A stretch of 64,000 bases of DNA from positions 186,001 through 250,000 of the forward strand of contig NZ_LZJZ01000083.1 of the NCBI RefSeq assembly GCF_001667585.1. Direction: 5' to 3'. Positions within the stretch are counted from its first letter, which is position 1. The number at the start of each line of letters is the position of its first letter. Under the pieces are notes generated by a model. The model ran no database searches. It was not told where the DNA came from and saw only the letters and a list, made by a program, of their open reading frames with translations. This DNA comes from Mycobacterium sp. E2733. Lineage in GTDB: Bacteria > Actinomycetota > Actinomycetes > Mycobacteriales > Mycobacteriaceae. Both the position numbers and the translations under genes were made by a program. Below, one piece after another: positions 37,048 to 46,282 of the stretch.

Positions 37048-39207
37048 ATGGCGGACAGAGCGAATGCCTCCCAGGGCGCGGCGGCCGCCCCCATCGCGAA
37101 CGGTCCCGGCGACGTGCGCAACATCGTCCTGGTGGGGCCCTCGGGTGGCGGCAAGACCACCCTGGTCGAGGCGCTGCTGGTTGCCGGTGGGGTGCTGACC
37201 AGAGCGGGTTCGGTCACCGAAGGCAGCACAGTCTGCGACTACGACGAAGCCGAGATCCGCCAGCAGCGGTCCGTCGGCGTTGCCGTCGCCTCCCTGGCGC
37301 ACGACGGCATCAAGATCAATTTGGTCGACACCCCGGGGTACGCCGATTTCGTCGGCGAGTTGCGGGCCGGCCTGCGCGCCGCGGACTGCGCGCTGTTCGT
37401 GATCGCGGCCAACGAGGGTGTCGACGAACCCACCAAATCGCTATGGCAGGAATGCGATCAGGTCGGCATGCCCCGCGCCGTGGTGATCACCAAGCTCGAC
37501 CACACCCGGGCCAACTACTCCGAAGCGTTGGCCGCCGCGCAGAACGCGTTCGGCGACAAGGTGTTACCGCTGTACCTGCCGACCGGGCTGCCGTCCTGCG
37601 AAGGACTGATCGGGCTGCTGTCGCAGACCCTCTACCACTACGCCGACGGCAAGCGGACCACGCAACCACCCGATCCGTCCGACGCCGACCGGATCGAGGA
37701 GGCTCGCGGGACCCTCATCGAAGGCATCATCGAAGAATCGGAGGACGAATCGCTGATGGATCGCTACCTCGGCGGCGAGTCCATCGACGAAGCGGTGCTC
37801 ATCGAGGACCTGGAGCGCGCCGTCGCCCGTGGGTCGTTCTTCCCGGTGATCCCGGTGTGCAGCAGCACCGGCGTCGGCACCCTGGAACTGCTCGAGGTCG
37901 CGACGCGCGGATTCCCGTCGCCGATGGAACATCCACTCCCGGAGGTGTTTACGCCGCAGGGCGCCCCGCACGCGACGCTGACCTGCGATGCGGACGCACC
38001 CCTGCTCGCGGAGGTGGTGAAGACGACGTCGGACCCCTACGTCGGAAGGGTCAGCCTGGTCCGGGTGTTCTCCGGGACCATCAGGCCCGACACGACGGTT
38101 CATGTGTCGGGCCATTTTGCGTCGTTCTTCGGGGCGGTCAACGGGAACGGCAGCACGCACCCCGACCACGACGAAGACGAGCGCATCGGAGTCCTGTCCT
38201 TCCCGCTCGGCAAGCAGCAGCGGCCCGCACCGGCGGTGGTGGCGGGCGACATCTGCGCGATCGGCAAGCTGAGCCGGGCCGAAACCGGCGACACCCTCTC
38301 GGACAAGGCCGAACCGCTCGTGCTGAAGCCGTGGACCATGCCCGAGCCCCTGCTGCCGGTCGCGATTCAGGCGCACGCCAAGACCGACGAGGACAAGCTC
38401 TCGGTCGGGCTGGGCCGGCTGGCCGCCGAGGACCCGACGCTGCGGATCGAGCAGAACCAGGAAACTCACCAGATCGTGTTGTGGTGCATGGGCGAAGCCC
38501 ACTCCGGCGTCGTCCTCGACGCGCTGGCCAACCGGTACGGCGTCACGGTCGACACCGTGGAACTGCGGGTGCCGCTGCGAGAAACGTTCGGCGGCAAGGC
38601 GAAAGGCCACGGCCGCCACGTCAAGCAGTCCGGCGGGCACGGCCAGTACGCGGTGTGCGACATCGAAGTGGAGCCGTTGCCGGAAGGCTCCGGATTTGAG
38701 TTCCTCGACAAGGTGGTCGGGGGGGCGGTACCGCGCCAATTCATCCCGAGCGTGGAGAAGGGCGTGCGCGCGCAGATGGAGAAGGGCGTGCACGCCGGCT
38801 ATCCCGTGGTCGACATCCGGGTAACCCTGCTCGACGGCAAGGCCCACAGCGTGGATTCGTCGGATTTCGCGTTCCAGATGGCGGGCTCCCTCGCGCTGCG
38901 CGAGGCGGCCGCGGCGACCAAGGTGAGCCTGCTCGAGCCCATCGACGAAATCTCGGTGCTGGTGCCCGACGATTTCGTGGGTGCGGTGATGGGCGACCTG
39001 TCGGGCCGTCGCGGCCGCGTGCTCGGTACCGACACCGTCGGCCACGAACGAACTTTGGTCAAAGCCGAGGTACCGCAGGTGGAGTTGACGCGCTACGCCA
39101 TCGACTTGCGCTCACTGGCCCACGGGGCGGCGTCGTTCACCCGGGCCTTCGCCCGCTACGAACCGATGCCGGAAACCGCGGCCACCCGGGTGAAGGCCAC
39201 CGTCTGA
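37048..39207 (+). CDS. fusA2: Elongation-factor-G-like GTPase FusA2
   Basis: A 719-residue translational GTPase paralogue (EF-G2). The P-loop is GPSGGGKTT at 30-38 instead of the AHIDAGKTT of true EF-G; switch II is DTPGYADF; the G4 motif is TKLD, where EF-G has NKMD. Domains II-V follow, ending near SFTRAFARYEP. Cellular role is not the housekeeping translocase; EF-G2 of M. smegmatis is reported dispensable. GGAGGAAGG precedes the ATG. Matches Rv0120c. Confidence 0.95.
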   Translation: MADRANASQGAAAAPIANGPGDVRNIVLVGPSGGGKTTLVEALLVAGGVLTRAGSVTEGSTVCDYDEAEIRQQRSVGVAVASLAHDGIKINLVDTPGYADFVGELRAGLRAADCALFVIAANEGVDEPTKSLWQECDQVGMPRAVVITKLDHTRANYSEALAAAQNAFGDKVLPLYLPTGLPSCEGLIGLLSQTLYHYADGKRTTQPPDPSDADRIEEARGTLIEGIIEESEDESLMDRYLGGESIDEAVLIEDLERAVARGSFFPVIPVCSSTGVGTLELLEVATRGFPSPMEHPLPEVFTPQGAPHATLTCDADAPLLAEVVKTTSDPYVGRVSLVRVFSGTIRPDTTVHVSGHFASFFGAVNGNGSTHPDHDEDERIGVLSFPLGKQQRPAPAVVAGDICAIGKLSRAETGDTLSDKAEPLVLKPWTMPEPLLPVAIQAHAKTDEDKLSVGLGRLAAEDPTLRIEQNQETHQIVLWCMGEAHSGVVLDALANRYGVTVDTVELRVPLRETFGGKAKGHGRHVKQSGGHGQYAVCDIEVEPLPEGSGFEFLDKVVGGAVPRQFIPSVEKGVRAQMEKGVHAGYPVVDIRVTLLDGKAHSVDSSDFAFQMAGSLALREAAAATKVSLLEPIDEISVLVPDDFVGAVMGDLSGRRGRVLGTDTVGHERTLVKAEVPQVELTRYAIDLRSLAHGAASFTRAFARYEPMPETAATRVKATV

Positions 39208-39221
39208 GCGCGGAAGAATGG

Positions 39222-40787
39222 TCAGGACGCGAATCGCTCGGCGACCGCGCGGCGGTCCAGGGATCCCTTCGCGGTGTGCGGTAGCTCCGCCGCCTGCCGG
39301 AAACTGGCCGGCACCTCGAAGGGGGCAAGCCGGTCGCGGGCGAAAGCGGCGAGTTCGTCCACGCTCGGCGCGGCGGATCCACGGGGAACGATCACCGCGG
39401 CCACCGTCTCGCCGTACAGCTTGTCGGGCACCCCGAAGACGGCCACCTCCAGCACGTCGGGGTGGCTGCTCAGCACGCCCTCGACGCGTTCGGGGGAGAT
39501 CTTCTCCCCGCCCCGGTTGATGAGTTCCTTGATCCGCCCACGGATGATCAGTTCACCGGCCGCCGACAGCGTTCCCAGGTCGCCGGTGCGCAACCACCCG
39601 TCGGTGAAATTGGCGGCGGTGATCGCCGGGTCGCCGAGGTAGCCCCGGACCACGGTCGGTCCGTGCAGCCAGACCTCACCGACCTCCCCCGCGGGCACGG
39701 GCCGGCCGTCGGGCCCGACGATTCTGATCTCCGGTCCCGTCGAGCGGCCGACGAGACCTGGTGTCGCAGCCGGGTTTTCGGTGTGACCGATTTCGGTGGT
39801 GGCGACCTGGTGGGTGGCTTCGGTCATGCCGAAGGCGCACACCACCGGGGCAGAGAACGTGTCCTGCAGCGCCTGCGCCGTTTCGGCCGTGAGGGGGGCG
39901 CTGCAGCTGCGGATGAACCGCAATGCGGCGTCGCCCGGTCGGTCGGTTTCGGCCCGCTCCAAAAGGATCTGGTGAATCGTCGGGACCGCCGTGTACCAGG
40001 TGGCGCGGACGGACTCGATGTCGTCCCAGAAGGTGTGGGCCGAGAACCGTCCGCGCGCGGGCAGCAACACCGCTCCCCCGGACACCAGCGTCCCCAGCAG
40101 CGCTGCGAGCAGGCCGTGACCGTGGTAGAGCGGCATCACCGCCACCGTGGCGTCCCCGGGGCCGAGCCCGTATCCGGCGATGATGGCCCGCACCGATGCG
40201 GCGACGTTACCCCGGGTCCAGGGGACCATCTTCGGCATCCCGGTGGTGCCGCCGGTGAACATGATCATGGCGTCGTCGTTGCGCAGACCCTCTGGCGTCG
40301 AAACATGTTGCGCGGGAGCGCCGGTCACATCCAAGTGCACCGTTGGCCCGCTTTCCGTCACCGCGAGGGGCCACCACGGCAGGCCCGGTTCCCCTTGGTC
40401 GGCGGGCGCGTCGCCGTCGATGAGCGCGGCCCGGGCGCCCACCGCCTCGCTGCGGGCGCGCTGATCACCGACGGGAAGGGCCGGGTCCAGCGGGACCGCA
40501 ATCAGGTCGGCCCGCGAAGTCGCCAACAGTCCGACGACGAATTCCGCGTTGCTTCCGGAGCGCAGCGCGACGCGATCGCCCGGCCGCAGCCCGGCCCGCT
40601 TCAGTTGCCCGGCGAGGTCGTCCACCAGCCGCGTCAGGTCGCGGTAGCTGACCGGTGTCCGGGCGGAGCTGACGACGAGCGCGGGCGCCCCCGGGGACCG
40701 GCGCGCCGCCTCCTCGACCAGATCCGCGATGCGTGGGCCCGGCACGTCCGCCGTGACACGGCCGCCGATGATCGCCTCGGATTTCAT
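39222..40787 (-). CDS. fadD7: Acyl-CoA synthetase FadD7, probable oxalate-CoA ligase
   Basis: A 521-residue adenylate-forming enzyme: P-loop-like MFTGGTTGMPKMVPW, FGMTEATHQ, GWLRTGDLG, RIKELINRGGEKISP and catalytic Lys in TAKGSLDRR. Next to oxcA, and of the type of plant AAE3/yeast Pcs60 oxalyl-CoA synthetases, it probably makes oxalyl-CoA. The ATG giving MKSEAIIGG follows AAGGAG. Divergent from oxcA, with LysR-like palindromes between. Matches Rv0119. Confidence 0.9.
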   Translation of the reverse strand: MKSEAIIGGRVTADVPGPRIADLVEEAARRSPGAPALVVSSARTPVSYRDLTRLVDDLAGQLKRAGLRPGDRVALRSGSNAEFVVGLLATSRADLIAVPLDPALPVGDQRARSEAVGARAALIDGDAPADQGEPGLPWWPLAVTESGPTVHLDVTGAPAQHVSTPEGLRNDDAMIMFTGGTTGMPKMVPWTRGNVAASVRAIIAGYGLGPGDATVAVMPLYHGHGLLAALLGTLVSGGAVLLPARGRFSAHTFWDDIESVRATWYTAVPTIHQILLERAETDRPGDAALRFIRSCSAPLTAETAQALQDTFSAPVVCAFGMTEATHQVATTEIGHTENPAATPGLVGRSTGPEIRIVGPDGRPVPAGEVGEVWLHGPTVVRGYLGDPAITAANFTDGWLRTGDLGTLSAAGELIIRGRIKELINRGGEKISPERVEGVLSSHPDVLEVAVFGVPDKLYGETVAAVIVPRGSAAPSVDELAAFARDRLAPFEVPASFRQAAELPHTAKGSLDRRAVAERFAS

Positions 40788-40873
40788 CGCCGCGCTCCTT
40801 CTCCCGTTGTCGTCCACCTGCTCGAACCATGCCCCGTGCCCGTCCGCGCGTCCAATACCGATTCACTCACGAC

Positions 40874-40892
40874 CGATAACCGTCGGCTATCG
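40874..40892. promoter_or_regulatory. LysR-type palindrome between fadD7 and oxcA
   Basis: CGATAACCG-T-CGGCTATCG: 8 of 9 arm positions pair, in the middle of the 250-bp divergent gap. A second inverted repeat, CGCCG-ATAGA-CGGCG, lies at 40917-40931. A LysR gene (oxyS) follows oxcA, so these may be its sites; unproven. Nothing else of note is in this gap. Confidence 0.55.
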
Positions 40893-41037
40893 ACGCGATC
40901 GAGCCCGGCTGGCCGGCGCCGATAGACGGCGTGAATCGCGGCATAGCGGCTCCGTCTTGGACACCCGCCGGGCGGCCGGGTCACAGTAGGGGCGGAGGCT
41001 TTACTTCAGCTCCGACCACAGACGAGGAGTCGGCACC

Positions 41038-42786
41038 ATGACCGCAGTTTCGGCATCTCCCGGCCGGGCGCAGCAGCCCACGCGTTTGATCGACGGCTTT
41101 CACCTGGTGGTGGATGCGCTCAAGGCCAACGGCGTGACCACCATCTACGGGATCGTCGGCATCCCCATCACCGACCTCGCCCGCGTCGCGCAGGCGTCGG
41201 GCATCCGCTACATCGGCTTCCGGCAGGAGACTTCGGCCGGCAATGCCGCCGCCGCCGCGGGATTCCTGACCCGCCGGCCGGGCGTGTGCCTCACGACGTC
41301 CGGGCCCGGTTTCCTCAACGGGTTGCCGGCGCTCGCCAACGCCACCGCGAACTGCTTCCCGATGATTCAGATTTCGGGCTCCAGCAATCGGGCGCTGGTG
41401 GACTTGCAACGCGGTGACTACCAGGACATCGACCAGCTCAACGCCGCCCGGCCGTTCGCGAAGGCGGCCTATCGGATCGGCCGGATCGAGGACATCGGGC
41501 GCGGCGTCGCACGTGCCATCCGCACGGCGATCTCCGGCCGTCCCGGCGGCGTATACCTCGACATCCCCGGCGATGTGTTGGGGCAGGCGATGGACGCCGC
41601 GGCCAGCGCGGACACGATCTGGCGGATCGTCGACCCCGCACCCCGGCAGCTGCCGGCGCCCGACGCGGTCGAGCACGCGCTACAGGTGCTGGCGCAGGCG
41701 AAGCGACCGTTGATCGTGCTCGGCAAGGGCGCGGCGTACGCCCAGGCCGACAACGTGATTCGCGATTTTGTCGAGGCCAGCGGCATTCCGTTCCTGCCGA
41801 TGTCGATGGCCAAGGGGCTGCTGCCGGATTCCCACCCGCAGTCGGCGGCGGCCGCGCGCTCGCTTGCGGTCGCGCGCGCCGACGTCGTGTTGCTGGTCGG
41901 CGCCCGGCTGAATTGGCTACTCGGCCATGGGGCCTCACCGCAATGGCCCGCCGACACGAAGTTCGTACAGGTCGATATCGCGCCGTCGGAGTTCGACAGC
42001 AATCAGCCGATCGCCGCGCCCGTGGCCGGCGACATCGGCTCGGTGATGTCGGCGCTGCGGGACGGCCTGGCCGCCCGCCCCGTCGCCGTGCCCGCGGAAT
42101 GGACCGAGGAGCTGGCCGAGCGCATCGCACGCAACGACGCCAAGATGCGGGAACGCCTGGCCGAAAACCCGCATCCCATGCGCTTTTACAACGCGCTGGT
42201 CGCGATTCGTACTGTTCTGCAGGAAAATCCCGGGACTTACGTCGTCAACGAGGGAGCCAACGCGCTGGACCTGGCCCGCAACGTCATCGGCATGGAGTTG
42301 CCGCGGCACCGGCTCGACACGGGAACTTGGGGCGTCATGGGCATCGGCATGGGCTACGCGATCGCGGCCGCCGTCGAAACCGGCGACCCCGTGGTCGCGA
42401 TCGAGGGTGATAGCGCATTCGGCTTCAGCGGAATGGAAATCGAGACGATTTGCCGCTACCGGCTTCCGGTGACAGTCGTCATTCTCAACAACGGCGGCGT
42501 CTATCGCGGCGACGAGGTTGCGCCGAACACGGCGGCCACAGACCTCGATCCGGCGCCGACGGTCCTGAACGCGCGGGCGCATCACGAGCTGCTGGCGGAG
42601 GCCTTCGGCGGCAAGGGATATCACGTCACCACCCCTGCGGAGCTGCAGTCGGCGCTGTCGGAGTCGATCCGCTCGCGGATGCCGTCGATCATCGACTGCG
42701 AGCTCGACCCTGGGGCCGGGGTGGAGAGCGGGCACCTGGCGCGCCTGAACCCGACCAGTGCGGCGGCGGTCAGCGCCGGTGGGTGA
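41038..42786 (+). CDS. oxcA: Oxalyl-CoA decarboxylase OxcA
   Basis: A 582-residue ThDP enzyme turning oxalyl-CoA into formyl-CoA and CO2. The activating Glu64 lies in FRQETSAG; the ThDP/Mg motif runs from GDSAFGFSG to VILNN; SSNRALVDLQRGDYQ and GVYRGDE are oxalyl-CoA decarboxylase segments. With fadD7 it forms an oxalate degradation pair. The 3' end overlaps oxyS by 17 bases. Matches Rv0118c. Confidence 0.93.
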   Translation: MTAVSASPGRAQQPTRLIDGFHLVVDALKANGVTTIYGIVGIPITDLARVAQASGIRYIGFRQETSAGNAAAAAGFLTRRPGVCLTTSGPGFLNGLPALANATANCFPMIQISGSSNRALVDLQRGDYQDIDQLNAARPFAKAAYRIGRIEDIGRGVARAIRTAISGRPGGVYLDIPGDVLGQAMDAAASADTIWRIVDPAPRQLPAPDAVEHALQVLAQAKRPLIVLGKGAAYAQADNVIRDFVEASGIPFLPMSMAKGLLPDSHPQSAAAARSLAVARADVVLLVGARLNWLLGHGASPQWPADTKFVQVDIAPSEFDSNQPIAAPVAGDIGSVMSALRDGLAARPVAVPAEWTEELAERIARNDAKMRERLAENPHPMRFYNALVAIRTVLQENPGTYVVNEGANALDLARNVIGMELPRHRLDTGTWGVMGIGMGYAIAAAVETGDPVVAIEGDSAFGFSGMEIETICRYRLPVTVVILNNGGVYRGDEVAPNTAATDLDPAPTVLNARAHHELLAEAFGGKGYHVTTPAELQSALSESIRSRMPSIIDCELDPGAGVESGHLARLNPTSAAAVSAGG

Positions 42787-43708
42787 TTCGCGAGAGCTGC
42801 GCGTCGAAGAACTCGTTCAGCGACAGCTGCGCCGCCGAGGCGGCGAGCGCGCGGGCGATCGGTGATCCCGGTCCGGCCGAACTGGTGGCCAGTGCGACGT
42901 CGGCCTTGAGCACCGGATCGACCATCTCCACCGCGCGGACTTCCGGCCCAAGCGGCGATGTCCACAACCAGGTGTGCGGCACGATGCATGCCCAGCTTCC
43001 CGCTGCGACCTGAGCGAACAGCGAAGCGACGGAATCGGTTTCGACCTGCGGTGCCACCTCGATGGCGTGGTCGGCGAAGGCCTTGTCGATGATCTGGCGA
43101 TCCCGCATCTCGGGCGTGAGCAGCGCCAGCGGCAACTGCGCGGCCTCCGGCCAGGTCATCGTCGAGGCGGCGGATCCCAGCATGTCCGCCGGCGACAACA
43201 ACACATAGTGCTCCTCATACAGCGGCACCAGGTTCACATCGTGGCCCTCGTCGGGCGCCGCATGCACGATCGCGGCGTCCAGTTCGAATTCGCGCAGCCG
43301 CCGGTACAATTCGGTGCCCGACAACCGGGAAAGGATATGCACCTTCGCCAACGGGTGCGCCGAACAGAACGCCGAGAGCAACAGGGAGGCGGTCGTCGAG
43401 GCGGTGGGGACCGTGCCCAGGCGCAGCATGCCGGTGATACCCGACCGCACCGCATGCACCTCGGACTTGAAGGCGTCGTGCTCGGCGAGAATCCGCTTGG
43501 CCCACACCACCAACCGCTCGCCTTCGGGCGTGAGGCCCTCGAAGCTGTGCCCCCGATTGATCAGCGTGACGTTCAGTTCCCGCTCCAGCTTGGCGATCGC
43601 GGCGGACAACGCGGGTTGGGATACGAAGCACTTCTCCGCCGCGCGGGCGAAGTGGCGCTCCTGCGCGACGGCGACGAAGTACTCCAATTGACGGAAGAGC
43701 ACCCGCAC
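42770..43708 (-). CDS. oxyS: LysR-family regulator OxyS
   Basis: A 312-residue LysR-type regulator: N-terminal winged helix-turn-helix (QLEYFVAVAQERHFARAAEK, SQPALSAAIAKLE) and a co-factor domain. Matches Rv0117 (about 314 residues), called OxyS and reported to affect catalase expression. Because it is convergent with and overlaps oxcA, it may rather regulate the oxalate genes. GTG start. Confidence 0.9.
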   Translation of the reverse strand: MRVLFRQLEYFVAVAQERHFARAAEKCFVSQPALSAAIAKLERELNVTLINRGHSFEGLTPEGERLVVWAKRILAEHDAFKSEVHAVRSGITGMLRLGTVPTASTTASLLLSAFCSAHPLAKVHILSRLSGTELYRRLREFELDAAIVHAAPDEGHDVNLVPLYEEHYVLLSPADMLGSAASTMTWPEAAQLPLALLTPEMRDRQIIDKAFADHAIEVAPQVETDSVASLFAQVAAGSWACIVPHTWLWTSPLGPEVRAVEMVDPVLKADVALATSSAGPGSPIARALAASAAQLSLNEFFDAQLSRITHRR

Positions 43709-43869
43709 CTCCTCGGCCCCCGAATCTTTGCCGAGGCTAACGCGTCGCAGGCGCGCGAGCCAGTCCGGTTACCCCGCCGCCAAATTGCCTGTGCGGGCGC
43801 CGAACCGCCGCAAGACGGGGTGATCGCGCCCGCGTGCGGCGCAATTTAGCGTTGGCTTCACGACACCGT

Positions 43870-43881
43870 CGAACCGGTTCG
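43870..43881. promoter_or_regulatory. Perfect 12-bp palindrome CGAACCGGTTCG between oxyS and ldtA
   Basis: It lies in the 290-bp divergent gap, 162 bp from the oxyS start and 119 bp from the ldtA start. Perfect two-fold symmetry without a spacer suggests a dimeric repressor site. A TAGAAT at 43955-43960 could be the ldtA -10 box, but I see no good -35. Otherwise the gap shows nothing. Confidence 0.4.
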
Positions 43882-43999
43882 GCCGCCGAATCGTTATCGT
43901 GGCGACCAGCGAGCCCGTAAAGTTTGCTGAAAGCGGCAATGCGGGTACAGCCGGTAGAATACAGTCGTGTTAATCGCACCATCTCGAAGGGCGGGCGCT

Positions 44000-44755
44000 A
44001 TGCGTCGAGGTGTTCGTTATCTATTTGTTATGGTCGCGATCACAGCGATGGGTCTGGTCGCACCGATCGGCCGCAGCCACGCGTCGGTCCCGGTGCCACC
44101 GCCCGCCCCGGCGATTGCCGCGGTTTTGCCGGCTAACGGCGCGGTGGTGGGCGTGGCGCACCCGGTCGTGGTGACGTTCACCGCTCCGATCAGGGATCGA
44201 GGCGCCGTCGAGCGGTCCATCCACGTCACAGCGCCGAGCAACACGCCCGGACACTTCGAGTGGGTCGAGAACAACGTCGTGCAGTGGGTGCCGAACCAGT
44301 ACTGGCGCCCCCACACCCACGTTTCGGTGGGCATTCAGGCCCTGACCACGGGATTCGACACCGGTGACGCGTTACTCGGTGTCGCCAGCATCTCCGCGCA
44401 CACCTTCACCGTCAGCCGGAACGGAGAAGTGCTGCGCACCATGCCGGCGTCGATGGGCAAGCCCAGCCGACCCACACCCATCGGCAACTTCACCGCCCTG
44501 GAAAAGCAGCGCACAGTGGTCATGGATTCGCGGACCATCGGCATCCCACTCAGCTCGCCCGAGGGGTACAAGATCACCGCCAGTTATGCGGTTCGCGTCA
44601 CCTGGAGCGGCGTCTACGTGCACTCGGCACCCTGGTCAGTCGACTCACAGGGATACGCCAACGTCAGTCATGGCTGCATCAACCTCAGTCCCGACAACGC
44701 CGCCTGGTACTTCAACCAGGTCAACGTCGGCGATCCCATTCAGGTCGTCGCCTGA
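44000..44755 (+). CDS. ldtA: L,D-transpeptidase LdtA (LdtMt1)
   Basis: A 251-residue exported enzyme making 3-3 peptidoglycan cross-links. Signal peptide to about residue 29 (GRSHASVP), an Ig-like domain to about 120, then the YkuD domain with HSAPWS and the nucleophile Cys226 in SHGCINL. The ATG at 44000 gives exactly the 251 residues and Cys226 numbering of LdtMt1 (Rv0116c). Synteny with M. tuberculosis ends here. Confidence 0.95.
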   Translation: MRRGVRYLFVMVAITAMGLVAPIGRSHASVPVPPPAPAIAAVLPANGAVVGVAHPVVVTFTAPIRDRGAVERSIHVTAPSNTPGHFEWVENNVVQWVPNQYWRPHTHVSVGIQALTTGFDTGDALLGVASISAHTFTVSRNGEVLRTMPASMGKPSRPTPIGNFTALEKQRTVVMDSRTIGIPLSSPEGYKITASYAVRVTWSGVYVHSAPWSVDSQGYANVSHGCINLSPDNAAWYFNQVNVGDPIQVVA

Positions 44756-44756
44756 T

Positions 44757-44822
44757 GCTGGCCGTGCGCCAGCGAAATTCCGCCCCTGACGCCCACCGGT
44801 GTGGCAACCGTCACAACGGTTG
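44757..44822 (+). terminator. Two hairpins after ldtA
   Basis: GCTGGC-CGTGC-GCCAGC at 44757-44773 begins just after the stop, and CAACCG-TCACAA-CGGTTG at 44805-44822 follows. Both stems are perfect 6-bp. No T-tract; weak evidence for termination. Confidence 0.4.
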
Positions 44823-44837
44823 AACGGAAGACCGGCC

Positions 44838-45529
44838 CGTGGGTACGCCAACAGCAAGTGGGCCGGCGAGGTGTTGCTGCGCGAGGCGCACGACCTGTGC
44901 GAGCTGCCCGTCGCCGTCTTCCGGTCCGACATGATCCTCGCCCACCGCCGCTACGCCGGTCAGCTGAACGTGCCGGATGCCTTTACGCGGCTGATCTTCA
45001 GCTTGCTTGTCACCGGCATCGCGCAGTCGTCGTTCTACGAGACCACCGGCACCGGCGGCCGCCCCGTCGCCCACTACGACGGGCTGCCCGCCGACTTCGT
45101 GGCCGAAGCGGTGACCGCGCTCGGCGAGCAGATCGCAACGGTCGCCGACGATGCGGAACTTGCCGGGGTGTTTCGCTCCTATGAAGTGATGAATCCGCAC
45201 GATGACGGCATCTCCCTGGACGTGTTCGTGGACTGGCTGATCGCCGACGGCCACGACATCCTGCGGATCGACGACTACGACGAATGGCTCGGCCGCTTCG
45301 CCACCGCGCTTCGGGCCCTATCGGACAAGCAGCGCCAACAGTCCGTGCTGCCGTTGCTGGACGCTTATCGGAAGCCGGAGAAGCCACTACGCGGCGCGCA
45401 GGCCCCGACCGATTCTTCCGCGGCGCGGTCCGGGCGGCCAAACTCGTTGCGGACAAGGGCATTCCGCATCTGTCGGCGGACTTGATCGCCAAGTATGCTT
45501 TCGATCTGCGGTTGCTCGGCCTGGTATAG
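44838..45529 (+). pseudogene. car: C-terminal remnant of carboxylic acid reductase (thioester reductase domain)
   Basis: The translation from 44841 ([20 protein letters not shown]) matches the C-terminal NADP-dependent reductase domain of mycobacterial carboxylic acid reductases (FadD9 type, about 1170 residues), including the YxxSK catalytic pair. The adenylation, carrier and first half of the reductase domain are missing. Near 45415 the frame breaks: the tail [17 protein letters not shown] to LLGLV continues in another frame up to TAG at 45529. The break is explained by loss of one 4-bp GACC copy. A dead fragment. Confidence 0.82.
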
Positions 45530-45540
45530 CCGCGACGGGG

Positions 45541-46152
45541 CTAGCCGGGCATGCCCTTCTTGATCGCGGCGTCCTGCTTGCGCCCGATATCGATTGTCAT
45601 GCCCGGGTCGATCGGATCGCCGGGCGCGCTGTGAAATTCGAGATTGACCAGCGCCTTGCCCTCGCTGAACAGCAACACCGTCACTGCTTGCGCATTGTCA
45701 GGAGACGTACCGGAGATCATGATTCCGCCTGCGCCGACGTCAACCGGGTGCCACGTACCGATGACCTTGCCTCCGTAATTGGCCCTGGTGCTTTCCACTT
45801 CGGCCGCCGCCGTCGCGGGATCCGCGAATATCAGGATACTGTCGCCGATTCGCCGCTTGTTGTCGGCGCTTGCGAACAGCTGCGCCACCCCCGGTGCGTT
45901 GTTCGGGTTCAGCACGGGTGGCTGGGGGGTGGTGAGATCGCCGGGGATGTCGGCCGGCTTGATCAGTAGTGCGGTGTAATCCGTCGGTTGCCCCGGCGAC
46001 GGGCTGGCCACGCTGGAACTGACAGAGGGAGATGCGGAACTCGAATACGTCGGGGCTGGGTTGTTGCCGCCGCCGCAACCCGCGAGCGCCGCGCCGACCA
46101 CGACGCCGGTCGCGACGGCCCACCCGGCGACACCGATGCGACGTACCTTCAT
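45541..46152 (-). CDS. Putative lipoprotein
   Basis: A 203-residue exported protein: signal peptide with lipobox LAGC at 23-26 (Cys26 lipidated), a Ser/Pro-rich linker to about 55, then a domain beginning TDYTALLIKPADIPGD with a later FADPATAAAEVES. The globular part resembles mycobacterial sensor-like lipoproteins (PknH-like/LppH type extracytoplasmic), but I cannot name the family firmly. The ATG at 46152 gives the signal peptide and is the clear start. Confidence 0.8.
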   Translation of the reverse strand: MKVRRIGVAGWAVATGVVVGAALAGCGGGNNPAPTYSSSASPSVSSSVASPSPGQPTDYTALLIKPADIPGDLTTPQPPVLNPNNAPGVAQLFASADNKRRIGDSILIFADPATAAAEVESTRANYGGKVIGTWHPVDVGAGGIMISGTSPDNAQAVTVLLFSEGKALVNLEFHSAPGDPIDPGMTIDIGRKQDAAIKKGMPG

Positions 46153-46282
46153 GGGCGTTCCTTCCGCGTCCCGGCCCCGGCGGCGCAACGAACATCCACC
46201 CGGACGTCGACGACTGGGTACCCGTTTTGCGGTGCCTATGCTGGCGTGGGAGGCCGTCTCCGCGGGCGGGGAGGAGATCGAC

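Noticed and set aside
37564..39045. Long open frame antisense to fusA2 (493 codons)
   Set aside because: Low-complexity composition rich in Arg, Gly, Asp and Val; no family marks; FusA2 on the other strand is certain. It is a GC-codon-bias shadow.
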